64,000 bases of DNA. Source: Streptomyces sp. Ru72. Its GTDB lineage: Bacteria > Actinomycetota > Actinomycetes > Streptomycetales > Streptomycetaceae. This document shows, one piece after another, positions 14,901 through 23,603 of the stretch. Below the pieces are notes generated by a model. The model was not told where the DNA came from. It saw nothing but the letters and a program-made list of their open reading frames with translations, and searched no databases. The stretch spans positions 62,001 through 126,000 of the forward strand of contig NZ_PQSR01000003.1 of assembly GCF_002920635.1 (NCBI RefSeq), written 5' to 3'. Numbering within the stretch: the first letter of the stretch is position 1; each line of letters begins with the position of its first letter. The translations under genes and the position numbers were made by a program.

Positions 14901-16640
14901 ATGAACCCCCAGGCCGCCATCCACGCCACCGAGGTGGACGGCATACCCACTCTCTTCGCGTACGCCACCGGGCCGATGCGCGCCGGACTCGTCTTCCGGG
15001 TCGGTGTCGCCGACGAGACGCTGGCCCGGACCGGTGTCACCCACCTGGTGGAGCACCTCGCCCTGCACCGCCAGGGCCTGGCCGACTACCACTTCAACGG
15101 TGCGACCAAGGCCGCCTTCACCCACTTCCACGTGGAGGGCGCCGAGCACGAGGTCGTCGCCTACCTCCAGGGCGTGTGCGCGTCGCTCACCGACCTGCCC
15201 ATGGAGCGCCTGGAGACCGAGAAGGAGATCCTGCGCACCGAGGAGTCCCGGCGCGATGTCGGCCAGCTGCCGCTGTGGCGGTACGGTGCCCAGGGGTACG
15301 GCCTGGTCAGCTACCCGGAGTGGGGGGTGCGCAGCCTGCGCCCGGACGACGTACGGGAGTGGGTGCACGCCTGGTTCACCCAGGGCAACGCCGCGCTGTG
15401 GATCGCCGGTGAGCGGCTGCCGGCGGGGCTGACCCTCAAGCTGCCCGCCGGTCCGCGGCGCCCCCTGCCCGCCGTCACCTCCGCACTGCCCGCCGGCCCC
15501 GCCTACTTCTCCGACGGCAAGGGCGGCGTCCTGCTGGACGCCGTCGTCACCGACACCACCGCTGCCCGGGTGTACGCGGGTGTCCTCGAACGTGAACTGT
15601 CCCGCGCCCTGCGGCAGGAGGGCGGCTACTCCTACACGGCGGCCACCGACTACGCCTCGCGCCGCGACGGTTTCGCCCTCGTGACCGCCTTCGCGGACGC
15701 CCTGCCCGCCAAGCAGGACGCGGTGCTCGGCGGCTTCGTCGACGTCCTCGCCGGGCTGCAGGTGGGCAGGATCGGGCAGGGCGACCTGGAGGCGGTGCGC
15801 TCCCGGGCCGACGGGGCGCTGACCGTGCCCGAGGCGGCCGCACGGAGGCTGCCGGGGGCCGCGGAGGACCTGCTCGTCGGGCGGTCGGTGCGCGGCCTCG
15901 ACGAACTGCGCTCCGAACTGTGGGCGGTGACGCCGGAGCACCTGCACGCGGTCGCCCTGGAGGCGTCCGGGACGGCCCTGATGCAGGTGCCCGCCGGGCA
16001 CAGCGCGGACTGGGCCGGGTACACGGCGGCCCCCACGCGTTCGACGTACGCGGTGACCGGACGGCGGTTCGCCTCGGTGGGCGGTGACGGGTCGGCGCTG
16101 GTGTTCGGGGACGAGGGCGTCAGCATGACCGTGCGCGCCAAGGACGGGACGGAGAACGCGGTCACCGTGGCCTATCGCGCCTGCGCCGCGATGCTGAGCT
16201 GGCCCGACGGCGGCCGTCAGCTCATCGGGACCGACGGTCTGGTCCTGGAGGTGGAGCCGGGCCTGTACGGCGTCGACGCGCACACCATGGCCGCCCTCGA
16301 CGCCGCCGTACCGCAGTCCGCGGTGGTGTGGCTGCCGCCCCGGCAGCAGCAGCCGAAGCCGCGACCGGCCGCGGCGGCCCAAGGGAACGGGACAGTGCCG
16401 GGCGACGGCGAGCAGCGGCCCGCCCCCGCCCGGCGCACCGGGCGGCAGACGGCGGCGGTGGTCGTGTTCGCCCTCCTCGCCGGCCTGTTCGGCTTCCTGG
16501 CCCTCGCGGTCACGGTCTTCGGCCACGACCCGCAGACCAGCACCGGAGCCTGGCTCGGGCTCGCGGGGTTCATGTGGGGCCTCACCGCCCTGCTGGCCTG
16601 GCCCGCCGTACGGATCCTGCGGCGGACGCGGAGGGCGTGA
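14901..16640 (+). CDS. M16 (insulinase/pitrilysin)-like metallopeptidase with C-terminal membrane anchor
   Basis: 579 residues. The same frame is open further upstream, but ATG 14901 with AGAGG at about 14889 removes overlap with the previous gene. H48-L-V-E51-H52 is the inverted zinc motif HxxEH of M16 peptidases. A glutamate-rich helix ETEKEILRTEE near 105-115 probably supplies the third ligand, at a slightly shorter distance than the usual 70-77. A second, inactive-looking M16 repeat follows, then a P/Q-rich linker and two membrane helices near the C-terminus (VVVFALLAGLFGFLALAVTV and the one after). The peptidase would sit on the inner face of the membrane. It is adjacent to DUF4034-like genes. 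The substrate is unknown. Confidence 0.8.
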   Translation: MNPQAAIHATEVDGIPTLFAYATGPMRAGLVFRVGVADETLARTGVTHLVEHLALHRQGLADYHFNGATKAAFTHFHVEGAEHEVVAYLQGVCASLTDLPMERLETEKEILRTEESRRDVGQLPLWRYGAQGYGLVSYPEWGVRSLRPDDVREWVHAWFTQGNAALWIAGERLPAGLTLKLPAGPRRPLPAVTSALPAGPAYFSDGKGGVLLDAVVTDTTAARVYAGVLERELSRALRQEGGYSYTAATDYASRRDGFALVTAFADALPAKQDAVLGGFVDVLAGLQVGRIGQGDLEAVRSRADGALTVPEAAARRLPGAAEDLLVGRSVRGLDELRSELWAVTPEHLHAVALEASGTALMQVPAGHSADWAGYTAAPTRSTYAVTGRRFASVGGDGSALVFGDEGVSMTVRAKDGTENAVTVAYRACAAMLSWPDGGRQLIGTDGLVLEVEPGLYGVDAHTMAALDAAVPQSAVVWLPPRQQQPKPRPAAAAQGNGTVPGDGEQRPAPARRTGRQTAAVVVFALLAGLFGFLALAVTVFGHDPQTSTGAWLGLAGFMWGLTALLAWPAVRILRRTRRA

Positions 16641-16695
16641 GGGGCACTGCGGGGCGCCGCCGGTACGGTGCCCGTTCGGGCCGTACGACGCCGGA

Positions 16696-17057
16696 CTACC
16701 GCATGTACGGGTTCGGCTGCGGCGGTGGAGGCACAGGCATCGCCCCGTGCACCGTCGCCCGCTGCGGTGTCCGCTTGTCGAACAGGGCGAACAGCAGGAG
16801 GCCCGTAGCCGTCAGCAGGCTCAGCATCACGACCGCGCCGAGGACGGGGTCACCGGCCCCTTCCCCCCGCGCCGCCCCCCACGGCAGGGTCACGCACTCG
16901 TAGAGCACGAACGACCCGAACGCGCCCCAGTCCGACGGAGCCTACGGCGGATCGCCGCGTACAGGAACGGTACCCACACCAGCAGACCCAGCGATCCCCA
17001 CACCAGGACCGCCCAGGCGATCCGCTGGAACCAGCCGGCCTCCAGCCGTCCTTCCAT
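16696..17057 (-). pseudogene. Small two-helix membrane protein gene split by a one-base frameshift
   Basis: ATG at 17057 follows GGGGGG and reads MEGRLEAGWFQRIAWAVLVW, through a membrane helix, to FLYAAIRRRLRRTG. It then runs out of frame. The other minus frame continues at about 16930 with GAFGSFVLYECVTLPWGAA, a second helix (VVMLSLLTATGLLLFALF), and a proline-rich tail ending PPPPQPNPYMR at TAG 16696. Adding one base, for example in the C4 run at 16925-16928, gives a single 120-residue protein. This could be a sequence error or a true lesion. Family not recognised. Confidence 0.65.
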
Positions 17058-17171
17058 CTGCCCCCCAACCCTCGACCCCCGGCTCTCCGCCGCAGAAAGG
17101 GGGAGAGCGCAGGGGGCAAGGGTAGAGCAGCGGGTCCCGCGCGGATCCGGGCCCGAAGGATGAACCGCGTC

Positions 17172-17912
17172 TCAGGCGGGGTTCTTCGCAGTCTTCTTCA
17201 AGGACTCCACGATCCGCCGCGCGATCTTCTCCGCGGTGGCGGCGCCGTTGTCGCTGCCCGCCGTGGACATCACGGTGGCCACGGCGGTGCCCTCCCGGGC
17301 CGCGACCAGCGTGGTGCCGTTGTCCCAGGCGCCGCTGGTCAGCGTGATGGTGTACGCCTCGTCGCCGAGCCCGGGCGTGGACCGGCCCGAGACCTTCACC
17401 GTGGCGTGCGCGTCCGTGTCGGTGAACGTCGGGCACGTGGCCGTGACGGCCCGCACGTCCTTCATCGCGGCCGCCGCCGTCGCCCCAGGGAACTCGTCGA
17501 CCTCCTGGGCTATCTCCGCGGTCTTGCCCTTGTCCACGTAGTCGTCGTTCGCGAACGACGCCCCTCCGGTGCCGCCGGTGACGGTCATCCAGGCCGTGGT
17601 CTCCAGCTTGGTGCAATCGGGCTTGGCCGTGCTCGCGTCGCTCGGGGTGACGAACCGGCCGCCGCTGTCCGAGGCGCCCTGCGGGACGGGTGCGAACCCC
17701 GCCGGGAACAGCGAAGCCGGAGCCAGGACCTTCTTCAGCTGTGTACCCGTCAGAAGACCGGCGTTCGGGTCCTTGGACGCCGGTGCCGAGGCGTGGGGCT
17801 TCGCTGCGGCATCGGCGGAGCCGGACGAGCCGGAACCGCAGGCCGTGAGGGCCAGGGCCAGGGGAAGAGCGGTGAGAGTGAGTGCCTTGACGGCACGCGA
17901 CCGGGTACGCAT
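17172..17912 (-). CDS. Secreted lipoprotein, PknH-like sensor type
   Basis: 246 residues. A lipoprotein signal ends in the lipobox LTAC, followed by a Ser/Gly/Ala linker. The mature part has conserved-looking cysteines (CTKLE, ATCPTF) and a beta-strand pattern (TPGLGDEAYTITLTSGAWDN, then VATVMST) like the extracellular PknH-type sensor domains of actinobacterial lipoproteins. It would be anchored on the outer face of the membrane. It is monocistronic and divergent from the DUF1906 gene, with about 420 bp between. The ligand is unknown. Confidence 0.8.
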   Translation of the reverse strand: MRTRSRAVKALTLTALPLALALTACGSGSSGSADAAAKPHASAPASKDPNAGLLTGTQLKKVLAPASLFPAGFAPVPQGASDSGGRFVTPSDASTAKPDCTKLETTAWMTVTGGTGGASFANDDYVDKGKTAEIAQEVDEFPGATAAAAMKDVRAVTATCPTFTDTDAHATVKVSGRSTPGLGDEAYTITLTSGAWDNGTTLVAAREGTAVATVMSTAGSDNGAATAEKIARRIVESLKKTAKNPA

Positions 17913-18334
17913 GAGGTCCTCTCGGGAGGAATGAAGCGTTCGGGAAACGGCAAAGGGCCCCTCTGCGGGGCGCCACGCCGACCGGACCCTACGCGCGGCA
18001 GGTCATGGACAGGTCACGCAGGGTTCTGCGCCTGCCCAAGTGATCACCAAATCGGCCGGGGTGACGCGGACGGCCGCGGCCCCGTTCCCCGCAGCCGGAG
18101 GTTTTGCCGTTCCCTGAGATAATCTTGTGGCGATCGAGGGCGTCCGTTTTCCAAGCGGAAGGATGCCGTCGGTTACGGTGCGATCCGCTTCGGACGCTCA
18201 AGTCCCATGTGCCTGCGGACGTTTGCCTGCGAATCCGTACAGACGTCGTCGTGCCGGACCCGCGTCGCTTCAGGGGCTCAGCAGACTTTCCGGCGGACGC
18301 CGCACGCGTCCGCCTGTCGTGAATTGGGGTGGGG
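17913..18334. other. Intergenic region between divergent genes
   Basis: About 420 bp between the lipoprotein (leftward) and the DUF1906 exoenzyme (rightward). It holds a short hairpin, GCCCC/GGGGC near 17956-17970, inside the lipoprotein leader. I see no gene in it and could not place a convincing -35/-10 pair. Confidence 0.4.
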
Positions 18335-19162
18335 ATGGCCGGCCATCGGCAGTCGAAGAAGTTCAGGTACGTCACGTGGTCGGTGGCCGGTGCCGCCGTC
18401 GTCGCGGGTGCCGGGATCGCGGCGCAGACGTCGATGGCGGCCACGACCTGGCCCGCCCAGAAGACGTACACCGGACACGCCTTCGACACCTGCACCGCGC
18501 CCTCGGCGGCCGCGATGAAGGCATGGAACACCGGTTTCTACGGGGCCGCCGCCGTCTACGTCGGCGGCAAGAACCGCGGTTGCAGCCAGCCCAACCTCAC
18601 CGCGTCCTGGGTGAAGTCCGTCAGCTCGATGGGCTGGAAGCTCATCCCGATCTACGTGGGCGCCCAGCCGCCCTGCCAGAGCGGCTCCAACCCGGAGAAG
18701 CTCACCGCCACCACCGCCGCCACCCTCGGGACGAGCGACGCGAACGATGCGGTGGCCAAGGCGTCCGCGCTGGGCATGAAGGCCGGCAGCCCCATCTACC
18801 TCGACATGGAGCCGTACGACATCACCAACACGTCGTGCAACAACGCCGTGCTGACGTACGTCCGCGCCTTCGACAAGCAGCTGCGCGCCAAGATCTACCG
18901 CGCGGGGTACTACGGTTTCAGCAGCTCCAGCGCCAAGGCCATCGCCACCGCGAGCAACAAGACCGACCTGCCGGGCAACCTCTGGTACGCGCTGTGGGAC
19001 AAGCAGTACACGACCACCACGGACTGGCCGTGGGGCTCCACCCAGTACACCAACCACAGCCGCGCTCACCAGTACATGGTGAACAGCAAGGAGACGCGCA
19101 ACGGCTACACGATCACCGTGGACCGTGACGCCTGGGACGCGCCCGTCGCCATCACCGGCTGA
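18335..19162 (+). CDS. Secreted DUF1906 (glycoside-hydrolase-like, Rv2525c type) protein
   Basis: 275 residues from ATG 18335, preceded by a GGGGTGGGG run; GTG 18329 is also possible. The N-terminus has basic residues and a hydrophobic core ending AAQTSMAA, consistent with export, possibly by Tat. The mature domain starts TYTGHAFDTCTAPSAAAMKA and contains YVGGKNRGC, IPIYVGAQ, IYLDMEPYD and AGYYGFSSSSAK. This is the TIM-barrel pattern of DUF1906 proteins, which resemble lysozyme-type hydrolases; DMEPYD would hold the acidic active-site residues. It probably acts on cell-wall glycan. It is followed within 35 bp by a small membrane protein. Confidence 0.88.
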   Translation: MAGHRQSKKFRYVTWSVAGAAVVAGAGIAAQTSMAATTWPAQKTYTGHAFDTCTAPSAAAMKAWNTGFYGAAAVYVGGKNRGCSQPNLTASWVKSVSSMGWKLIPIYVGAQPPCQSGSNPEKLTATTAATLGTSDANDAVAKASALGMKAGSPIYLDMEPYDITNTSCNNAVLTYVRAFDKQLRAKIYRAGYYGFSSSSAKAIATASNKTDLPGNLWYALWDKQYTTTTDWPWGSTQYTNHSRAHQYMVNSKETRNGYTITVDRDAWDAPVAITG

Positions 19163-19196
19163 CCCGGCTGCCGAGCCACGACACGAGGAGCGATAC

Positions 19197-19514
19197 ATGA
19201 AGGTCGTCGCCATACCGGCGGTCCGGCTGTTCGCCGTGCGGGCGGGCTTCGCCGCGCTGCCCGTCGTCAGCCTGGGGCTGCTGTGCCCCCTGCCGTCCCT
19301 CGTGCTCGCCCTGCGCCGGCGCAGGGCGACGGACTGGTGGGCCTTCGTGGCGTTCAGCGCGGTCCTCGCGGCGTGGGTCGCCGAACTGGAGCTGACGCCG
19401 GACACGACGCACGGGCCGCTGTTCGCGCTGGACGTGCTGCTGATCCTGCTGTCGATGGCAGGCGCCTCGATCCACGCCTGGAAGGTCTGGCCGGGGCGGG
19501 CCGCCGGCCGCTGA
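19197..19514 (+). CDS. Small integral membrane protein
   Basis: 105 residues from ATG 19197 with GAGGAG just upstream. Three hydrophobic segments are visible: VSLGLLCPLPSLVLAL, WWAFVAFSAVLAAWVAEL and FALDVLLILLSMAGASIHAW. It lies 34 bp after the DUF1906 gene and 48 bp before the next, so co-transcription is likely. No catalytic motif or recognised family. Confidence 0.75.
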   Translation: MKVVAIPAVRLFAVRAGFAALPVVSLGLLCPLPSLVLALRRRRATDWWAFVAFSAVLAAWVAELELTPDTTHGPLFALDVLLILLSMAGASIHAWKVWPGRAAGR

Positions 19515-19562
19515 GGCGGACGTACGGCGGGAGAACAGAGACGAGTACGGCAGGGGAAAGCG

Positions 19563-20195
19563 GTGGCCAAGCAGGTCAGGCAGGTGACCCAGGCGCGCCC
19601 GGCGAAGGCGGGGCAGGGACCCGGAGGGCGGCCCGCCGCGGTGGGGCGCGCCGTCGTCACCTGGCTGCGCTCGCTCCGCGGACGCACCATCGCGCTGGCG
19701 GCGGGCTCGCTCGCCGTCGTCGCCGCCGTGGTCGTGGCCGGCACGCTGATCCTCGGGCACGACGACCGGCCGCCGATCCCGGACACCCGGGCGAGGCACT
19801 ACGACGACGTCGACGCCTGCCTGCTCACCGACGACAAGGGGATCACGGCGGGCACCACCGCCGCCGAGGTCTGGCAGGGCATGCAGGACGCCTCCCTCAA
19901 GACGCACGCGCGCGTGAGCTACGCGCCGGTGACCGGGGAGCAGAGCGCCGCCAACGCCCGTCCGTTCCTCAACAGTCTGCTGCAGCGTTCCTGCGACGTC
20001 GTGCTCGCCGTCGGCCGGCCGGAGGTCTCCGCCGCCGCGCAGACGGCACCGCAGTACCGGAAGGTCCGCTTCGTGCTCGTCGGTGCCGGGGGCGGCGAGA
20101 GCGCCGGTGCCAATGTGACCAGGCTCGACACCGGCGACACGCTGCGTGCCGACGTGGCCGGGGCGGTCGAGCGAGCGGTGGACGGGCGGGCCTGA
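19563..20195 (+). CDS. Membrane-anchored BMP/periplasmic-binding-like protein
   Basis: 210 residues from GTG 19563, with AGGGG at about 19551. A basic cytoplasmic N-terminus precedes one membrane helix (LAAGSLAVVAAVVVAGTLIL, about 46-65). The outside part reads DDVDACLLTDDKGITAG, then LNSLLQRSCDVVLAVGRPEV and VRFVLVGAG. This resembles half of a BMP-family (PnrA-like) substrate-binding fold: ACLLTD, CD-I/V, and a VD-like strand. It is shorter than typical BMP proteins (about 330 residues), so the ligand pocket may be incomplete. It is the third gene of the small run starting at 18335. Confidence 0.7.
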   Translation: MAKQVRQVTQARPAKAGQGPGGRPAAVGRAVVTWLRSLRGRTIALAAGSLAVVAAVVVAGTLILGHDDRPPIPDTRARHYDDVDACLLTDDKGITAGTTAAEVWQGMQDASLKTHARVSYAPVTGEQSAANARPFLNSLLQRSCDVVLAVGRPEVSAAAQTAPQYRKVRFVLVGAGGGESAGANVTRLDTGDTLRADVAGAVERAVDGRA

Positions 20196-20345
20196 GCGGC
20201 CGGACGGGGGCTCAGCAGGGGCGTGCGGTGCCCGAAGTGCGGGTGAATCGTTGGTCGAATGGGTTGGCCGGAGCCGGTCCGCTCCTTACCATCGATCACC
20301 GCAGGACCTTGTGCACCGTCGCACAATCCCCATCGGGAGGTCATT

Positions 20346-20999
20346 TTGCACCGCCGTCGCCCCGCGATCGCCCTCAGCGCCGCCCTGGTCGCTGCCCCTC
20401 TCCTCACCGCGTGCGGCGGCACCGCGCACCCGGGTGCCGCGGCCGTCGTCGGAGGTGAGCGGATCACGGTCGCGCAGCTGCAGAGCCGGGTGGACGAGGT
20501 GCGCGCGGCCCAGCGAGCCGCCGCCACGGACGACGCCCAGTACCAGCAGGCGGTCGCCCAGACCAGCAGCCTCACCCGCGACACCCTGCACAGTCTGGTC
20601 CTGGACCGGGTTCTGGACCGTGCCGCGAAGAACGCGGGCGTGAGCGTCACCGCCAGGGACGTCGAACAGATGCGGGCGGACCTTCAGGCGCAGGCGGGCG
20701 GCGCGAAGGCGCTGCAGACCGTGTGGCTGCAGCAGTACGGGGTGGCCCCCCAGCGCCTCGACGACAGCCTCCGCACGGAGGTCGAGGCGCAGAAGCTGGC
20801 CGCCGCGCTCGGCGCCGACATGAGCACGACCGAGGGCAAGGCCGGGTTCTGGAAGGCCATGTCGCAGGCGTCGCGGGAGCTGCACGTCGACCTGAACCCC
20901 CGCTACGGCACCTGGGACGTGCAGAAGAGCAGCCGGGCCGACGCGAACACCCCGTGGGTCAAGGAGGTCACGGCGGCGGCTGCGCAGCAGACGGCGTAG
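20346..20999 (+). CDS. SurA N-domain-like lipoprotein
   Basis: 217 residues from TTG 20346, chosen because GGGAGG (20335-20340) lies 5 bases upstream and the protein then begins at the signal peptide; no ATG or GTG fits as well. The lipobox is LTAC. The mature part starts with VVGGERITVAQLQSRVDEVR, the SurA/PrsA-type N-terminal chaperone helix pattern, followed by long helices (LVLDRVLDRAAKNAGVSVTA). No PPIase domain is present. It probably acts as an extracytoplasmic folding factor on the outer membrane face. mazG starts 116 bp later on the same strand. Confidence 0.85.
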   Translation: MHRRRPAIALSAALVAAPLLTACGGTAHPGAAAVVGGERITVAQLQSRVDEVRAAQRAAATDDAQYQQAVAQTSSLTRDTLHSLVLDRVLDRAAKNAGVSVTARDVEQMRADLQAQAGGAKALQTVWLQQYGVAPQRLDDSLRTEVEAQKLAAALGADMSTTEGKAGFWKAMSQASRELHVDLNPRYGTWDVQKSSRADANTPWVKEVTAAAAQQTA

Positions 21000-21115
21000 C
21001 CGGGCCGTTCGGGGCCGGGGCCGTGGGCTCCGGGCCTGTGGACGACTCCGGGGACGATGGTCCATGCCTGTGGACGACTCCGGGGGCCGTCCGTGGCGTG
21101 CGTTACGTTCGGAGG

Positions 21116-22123
21116 GTGAACGCAACCAGCTTCGAAGCGGCCCCGGGACCGGAGGCGACCGCCGAGCCCGGCCGGATCGTCCTGCTCACCACCAGCCACC
21201 GGGTCGCGCCCGGTCTCCTGTCCTGGCCCGCCTGGCAGGCGCTGCACGCCGCCGACCGGGTCCTGTGCGCGGACGGCGCGCACCCGCAGCTGCCCTATCT
21301 GCGCGAGGCGGGCATAGCGGTCGAGGAGGCCGCCCCGAGCGCACAGGAGCTGGTCGACGCCTGCGCCGGCGGCCGCACGGTGGTCGTCGTCGCCACGGGC
21401 GAGGGCGAGCCCGCGCTGACGGACGGCCTGGCGCGCCTCGCCGGATCGGGCCGCGTCCACATGCCGGAGCTGGAGCTGCTGCCCGCGTCGTACGACCTCC
21501 CGGGCGCCCGTCTCCTGGACCTGGTGCAGGTCATGGACCGCATTCGCGCCGAGTGTCCCTGGTCGTCCCGGCAGACGCACCTGGGCCTGGCCAAGTACGG
21601 CATCGAGGAGGCGTACGAACTGGTCGAGGCCATCGAGGCGGGCGACCGCGAGGAGCTGCGCGAGGAGCTGGGCGACGTCCTGCTCCAGGTCGTCTTCCAC
21701 GCCCGGATCGCCGAGGAGCACCCGGACGCGCCTTTCTCCATCGACGACGTGGCGGGCGGCATCGTCGCCAAGCTCATCCACCGCCACCCGCACGTGTTCG
21801 GGGACGAGACCGCGACGACGCCGGAGGAGGTGAAGGAGCACTGGCTGCGTACCAAAGCGGTCGAGAAGCGGCGCACGTCGGTGACGGAGGGCATCCCGCT
21901 CGGCCAGCCGGGCCTCGCCCTCGCCGCGAAGCTGCACTCCCGCGTCCGCACGGCTGGCCTCGATGTCCCGCTGCCGCAGGGCGACGGCATCGGATACGAG
22001 CTGCTGGCGCTGGCCGCACGCGCGGAGGCGGAGGGCGTGGACCCGGAGGCGGCCCTGCGCGCGGCGGCACGCGCGTACCGGGACGCGATCCGGGAGGTGG
22101 AGAGCGGGGGCTCGGAGCAGTGA
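21116..22123 (+). CDS. mazG: MazG-type nucleoside triphosphate pyrophosphohydrolase
   Basis: 335 residues. GTG 21116 follows GGAGG with no gap and also lies 6 bases after TACGTT, so a leaderless transcript is possible. The N-terminal 130 residues (LLTTSHRVAPGLLSWPAWQA, VVVVATGEGEPALTDGLA) look like a degenerate tetrapyrrole-methylase-type fold, as in YabN-like fusions. The MazG domain follows: CPWSSRQTH, then EEAYELVEAIEAGDREELRE and LGDVLLQVVFHARIAEE, with the EExxE and ExxD magnesium ligands. The C-terminal half repeats helices typical of full-length MazG. It hydrolyses non-canonical NTPs to NMP and PPi. The stop overlaps the P450 start (GTGA). Confidence 0.9.
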   Translation: MNATSFEAAPGPEATAEPGRIVLLTTSHRVAPGLLSWPAWQALHAADRVLCADGAHPQLPYLREAGIAVEEAAPSAQELVDACAGGRTVVVVATGEGEPALTDGLARLAGSGRVHMPELELLPASYDLPGARLLDLVQVMDRIRAECPWSSRQTHLGLAKYGIEEAYELVEAIEAGDREELREELGDVLLQVVFHARIAEEHPDAPFSIDDVAGGIVAKLIHRHPHVFGDETATTPEEVKEHWLRTKAVEKRRTSVTEGIPLGQPGLALAAKLHSRVRTAGLDVPLPQGDGIGYELLALAARAEAEGVDPEAALRAAARAYRDAIREVESGGSEQ

Positions 22124-23421
22124 ACGGCCAGACCGCCTCTCCCGCTCCCGAACTGTTCTCCTGGGAGTTCGCCGCCGACCCGTACCCCGCCTACGCCTGG
22201 CTCCGCGAGCACGCCCCCGTCCACCGGACGAGGCTGCCGAGCGGTGTCGAGGCCTGGCTGGTCACCCGGTACGCGGATGCCAAGCAGGCCCTCGCCGACC
22301 AGCGGCTGAGCAAGAACCCGGCGCATCACGACGAGCCCGCGCACGCCAAGGGCAAGACCGGCATCCCCGGCGAGCGCAAGGCCGAGCTGATGACGCATCT
22401 GCTCAACATCGACCCGCCGGACCACACCCGGCTGCGCCGGCTCGTCTCCAAGGCCTTCACGCCCCGGCGCGTAGCGGAGTTCGCGCCGCGGGTCCAGGAA
22501 CTCACCGACCATCTCATCGACCGGTTCGCGGGCGCAGGAGAGGCCGACCTCATCCACGAGTTCGCCTTCCCGCTCCCCATCTACGCCATCTGCGACATGC
22601 TCGGCGTCCCGCGGGAGGACCAGGACGACTTCCGGGACTGGGCCGGGATGATGATCCGGCACGGGGGAGGACCACGAGGCGGTGTCGCGCGGTCGGTGAA
22701 GAAGATGCGCGGCTACCTCGCCGACCTCATCCACCGCAAGCGCCTGGCGCTCCCCGCCGAGCCCGGCCCCGGTGAGGACCTCATCTCCGGGCTCATCCGC
22801 GCCTCCGACCACGGCGAGCACCTCACCGAGAACGAGGCCGCCGCGATGGCCTTCATCCTGCTCTTCGCCGGGTTCGAGACCACCGTCAACCTCATCGGGA
22901 ACGGCACGTTCGCGCTCCTCCAGCACCCCGGGCAGCGGGCCCGTCTGCAGCGGTCGCTCGCCGCGGGGGAACGCGACCTGCTCGAGACCGGCGTCGAGGA
23001 GCTGCTGCGCTACGACGGGCCGGTGGAGCTGGCCACCTGGCGGTTCGCCACGCGGCCGCTGACCATCGGCGGGCAGGACATCGCCCCCGGCGACCCCGTC
23101 CTGGTGGTCCTGGCCGCCGCGGACCGGGACCCGGCGCGGTTCGCCGACCCGGACGTCCTGGACCTCTCCCGCCGCGACAACCAGCACCTCGGGTACGGGC
23201 ACGGCATCCACTACTGCCTGGGCGCGCCCCTGGCACGCCTGGAGGGACAGACGGCGCTCGCCACGCTCCTGACCCGCCTGCCGGACCTGCGGCTCGCGGT
23301 CGACCCGTCCGACCTGCGCCGGCGCGGCGGACTCATCATGCGGGGCCTGCGCACGCTGCCCGTGGCGTTCACACCGGTACCGGAGAAAGGGCACGAAGCT
23401 CCCGTCGGCATCCGGACATGA
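22120..23421 (+). CDS. Cytochrome P450 (CYP107-like)
   Basis: 433 residues. GTG 22120 overlaps the mazG stop by four bases, so translation is coupled. The I-helix motif A250-G-F-E253-T254 is present for oxygen activation. The K-helix ExxR is EELLRYDGPVE. The heme signature YGHGIHYCLGAPLARLEG has C366 as the thiolate ligand. The protein is soluble and would need ferredoxin and reductase from elsewhere. The mazG-P450 order is conserved near rpf genes in Streptomyces; from memory, the S. coelicolor counterpart is CYP107U1, linked to sporulation. The substrate is not visible from the sequence. Confidence 0.93.
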   Translation: MNGQTASPAPELFSWEFAADPYPAYAWLREHAPVHRTRLPSGVEAWLVTRYADAKQALADQRLSKNPAHHDEPAHAKGKTGIPGERKAELMTHLLNIDPPDHTRLRRLVSKAFTPRRVAEFAPRVQELTDHLIDRFAGAGEADLIHEFAFPLPIYAICDMLGVPREDQDDFRDWAGMMIRHGGGPRGGVARSVKKMRGYLADLIHRKRLALPAEPGPGEDLISGLIRASDHGEHLTENEAAAMAFILLFAGFETTVNLIGNGTFALLQHPGQRARLQRSLAAGERDLLETGVEELLRYDGPVELATWRFATRPLTIGGQDIAPGDPVLVVLAAADRDPARFADPDVLDLSRRDNQHLGYGHGIHYCLGAPLARLEGQTALATLLTRLPDLRLAVDPSDLRRRGGLIMRGLRTLPVAFTPVPEKGHEAPVGIRT

Positions 23422-23449
23422 CAGGGCGAACACGACGATGGTCACAAGA

Positions 23450-23531
23450 AGGTGACAGGATCTCACCTCTGTGATCTTCACGTGATCTGCGCTGCATTAA
23501 CTTGTGACAAGCGATCTAGTGCCGATACGTT
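23450..23531 (+). promoter_or_regulatory. Promoter region of the rpfC-like gene with stacked GTGA/TCAC inverted repeats
   Basis: AGGTGA-N7-TCACCT (23450-23468) is followed by GTGA-TCT-TCAC (23471-23481). Downstream, TTGTGA (23502-23507) and GATACG (23524-23529) with a 16-base spacer form a possible promoter. The GTGA/TCAC arms resemble Crp-type half-sites, but the spacing differs from the usual motif. Confidence 0.4.
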
Positions 23532-23603
23532 CACGCAGCAACGCGGCGGTTCGCACGCCACGGCCGTCGCGTCGGTCGATGCTGTCGTGTGAAAGGCAAC
23601 CGC

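Noticed and set aside
21295-23481. 728-codon minus frame opposite mazG and P450
   Set aside because: Shadow of two well-supported genes with catalytic motifs on the plus strand.
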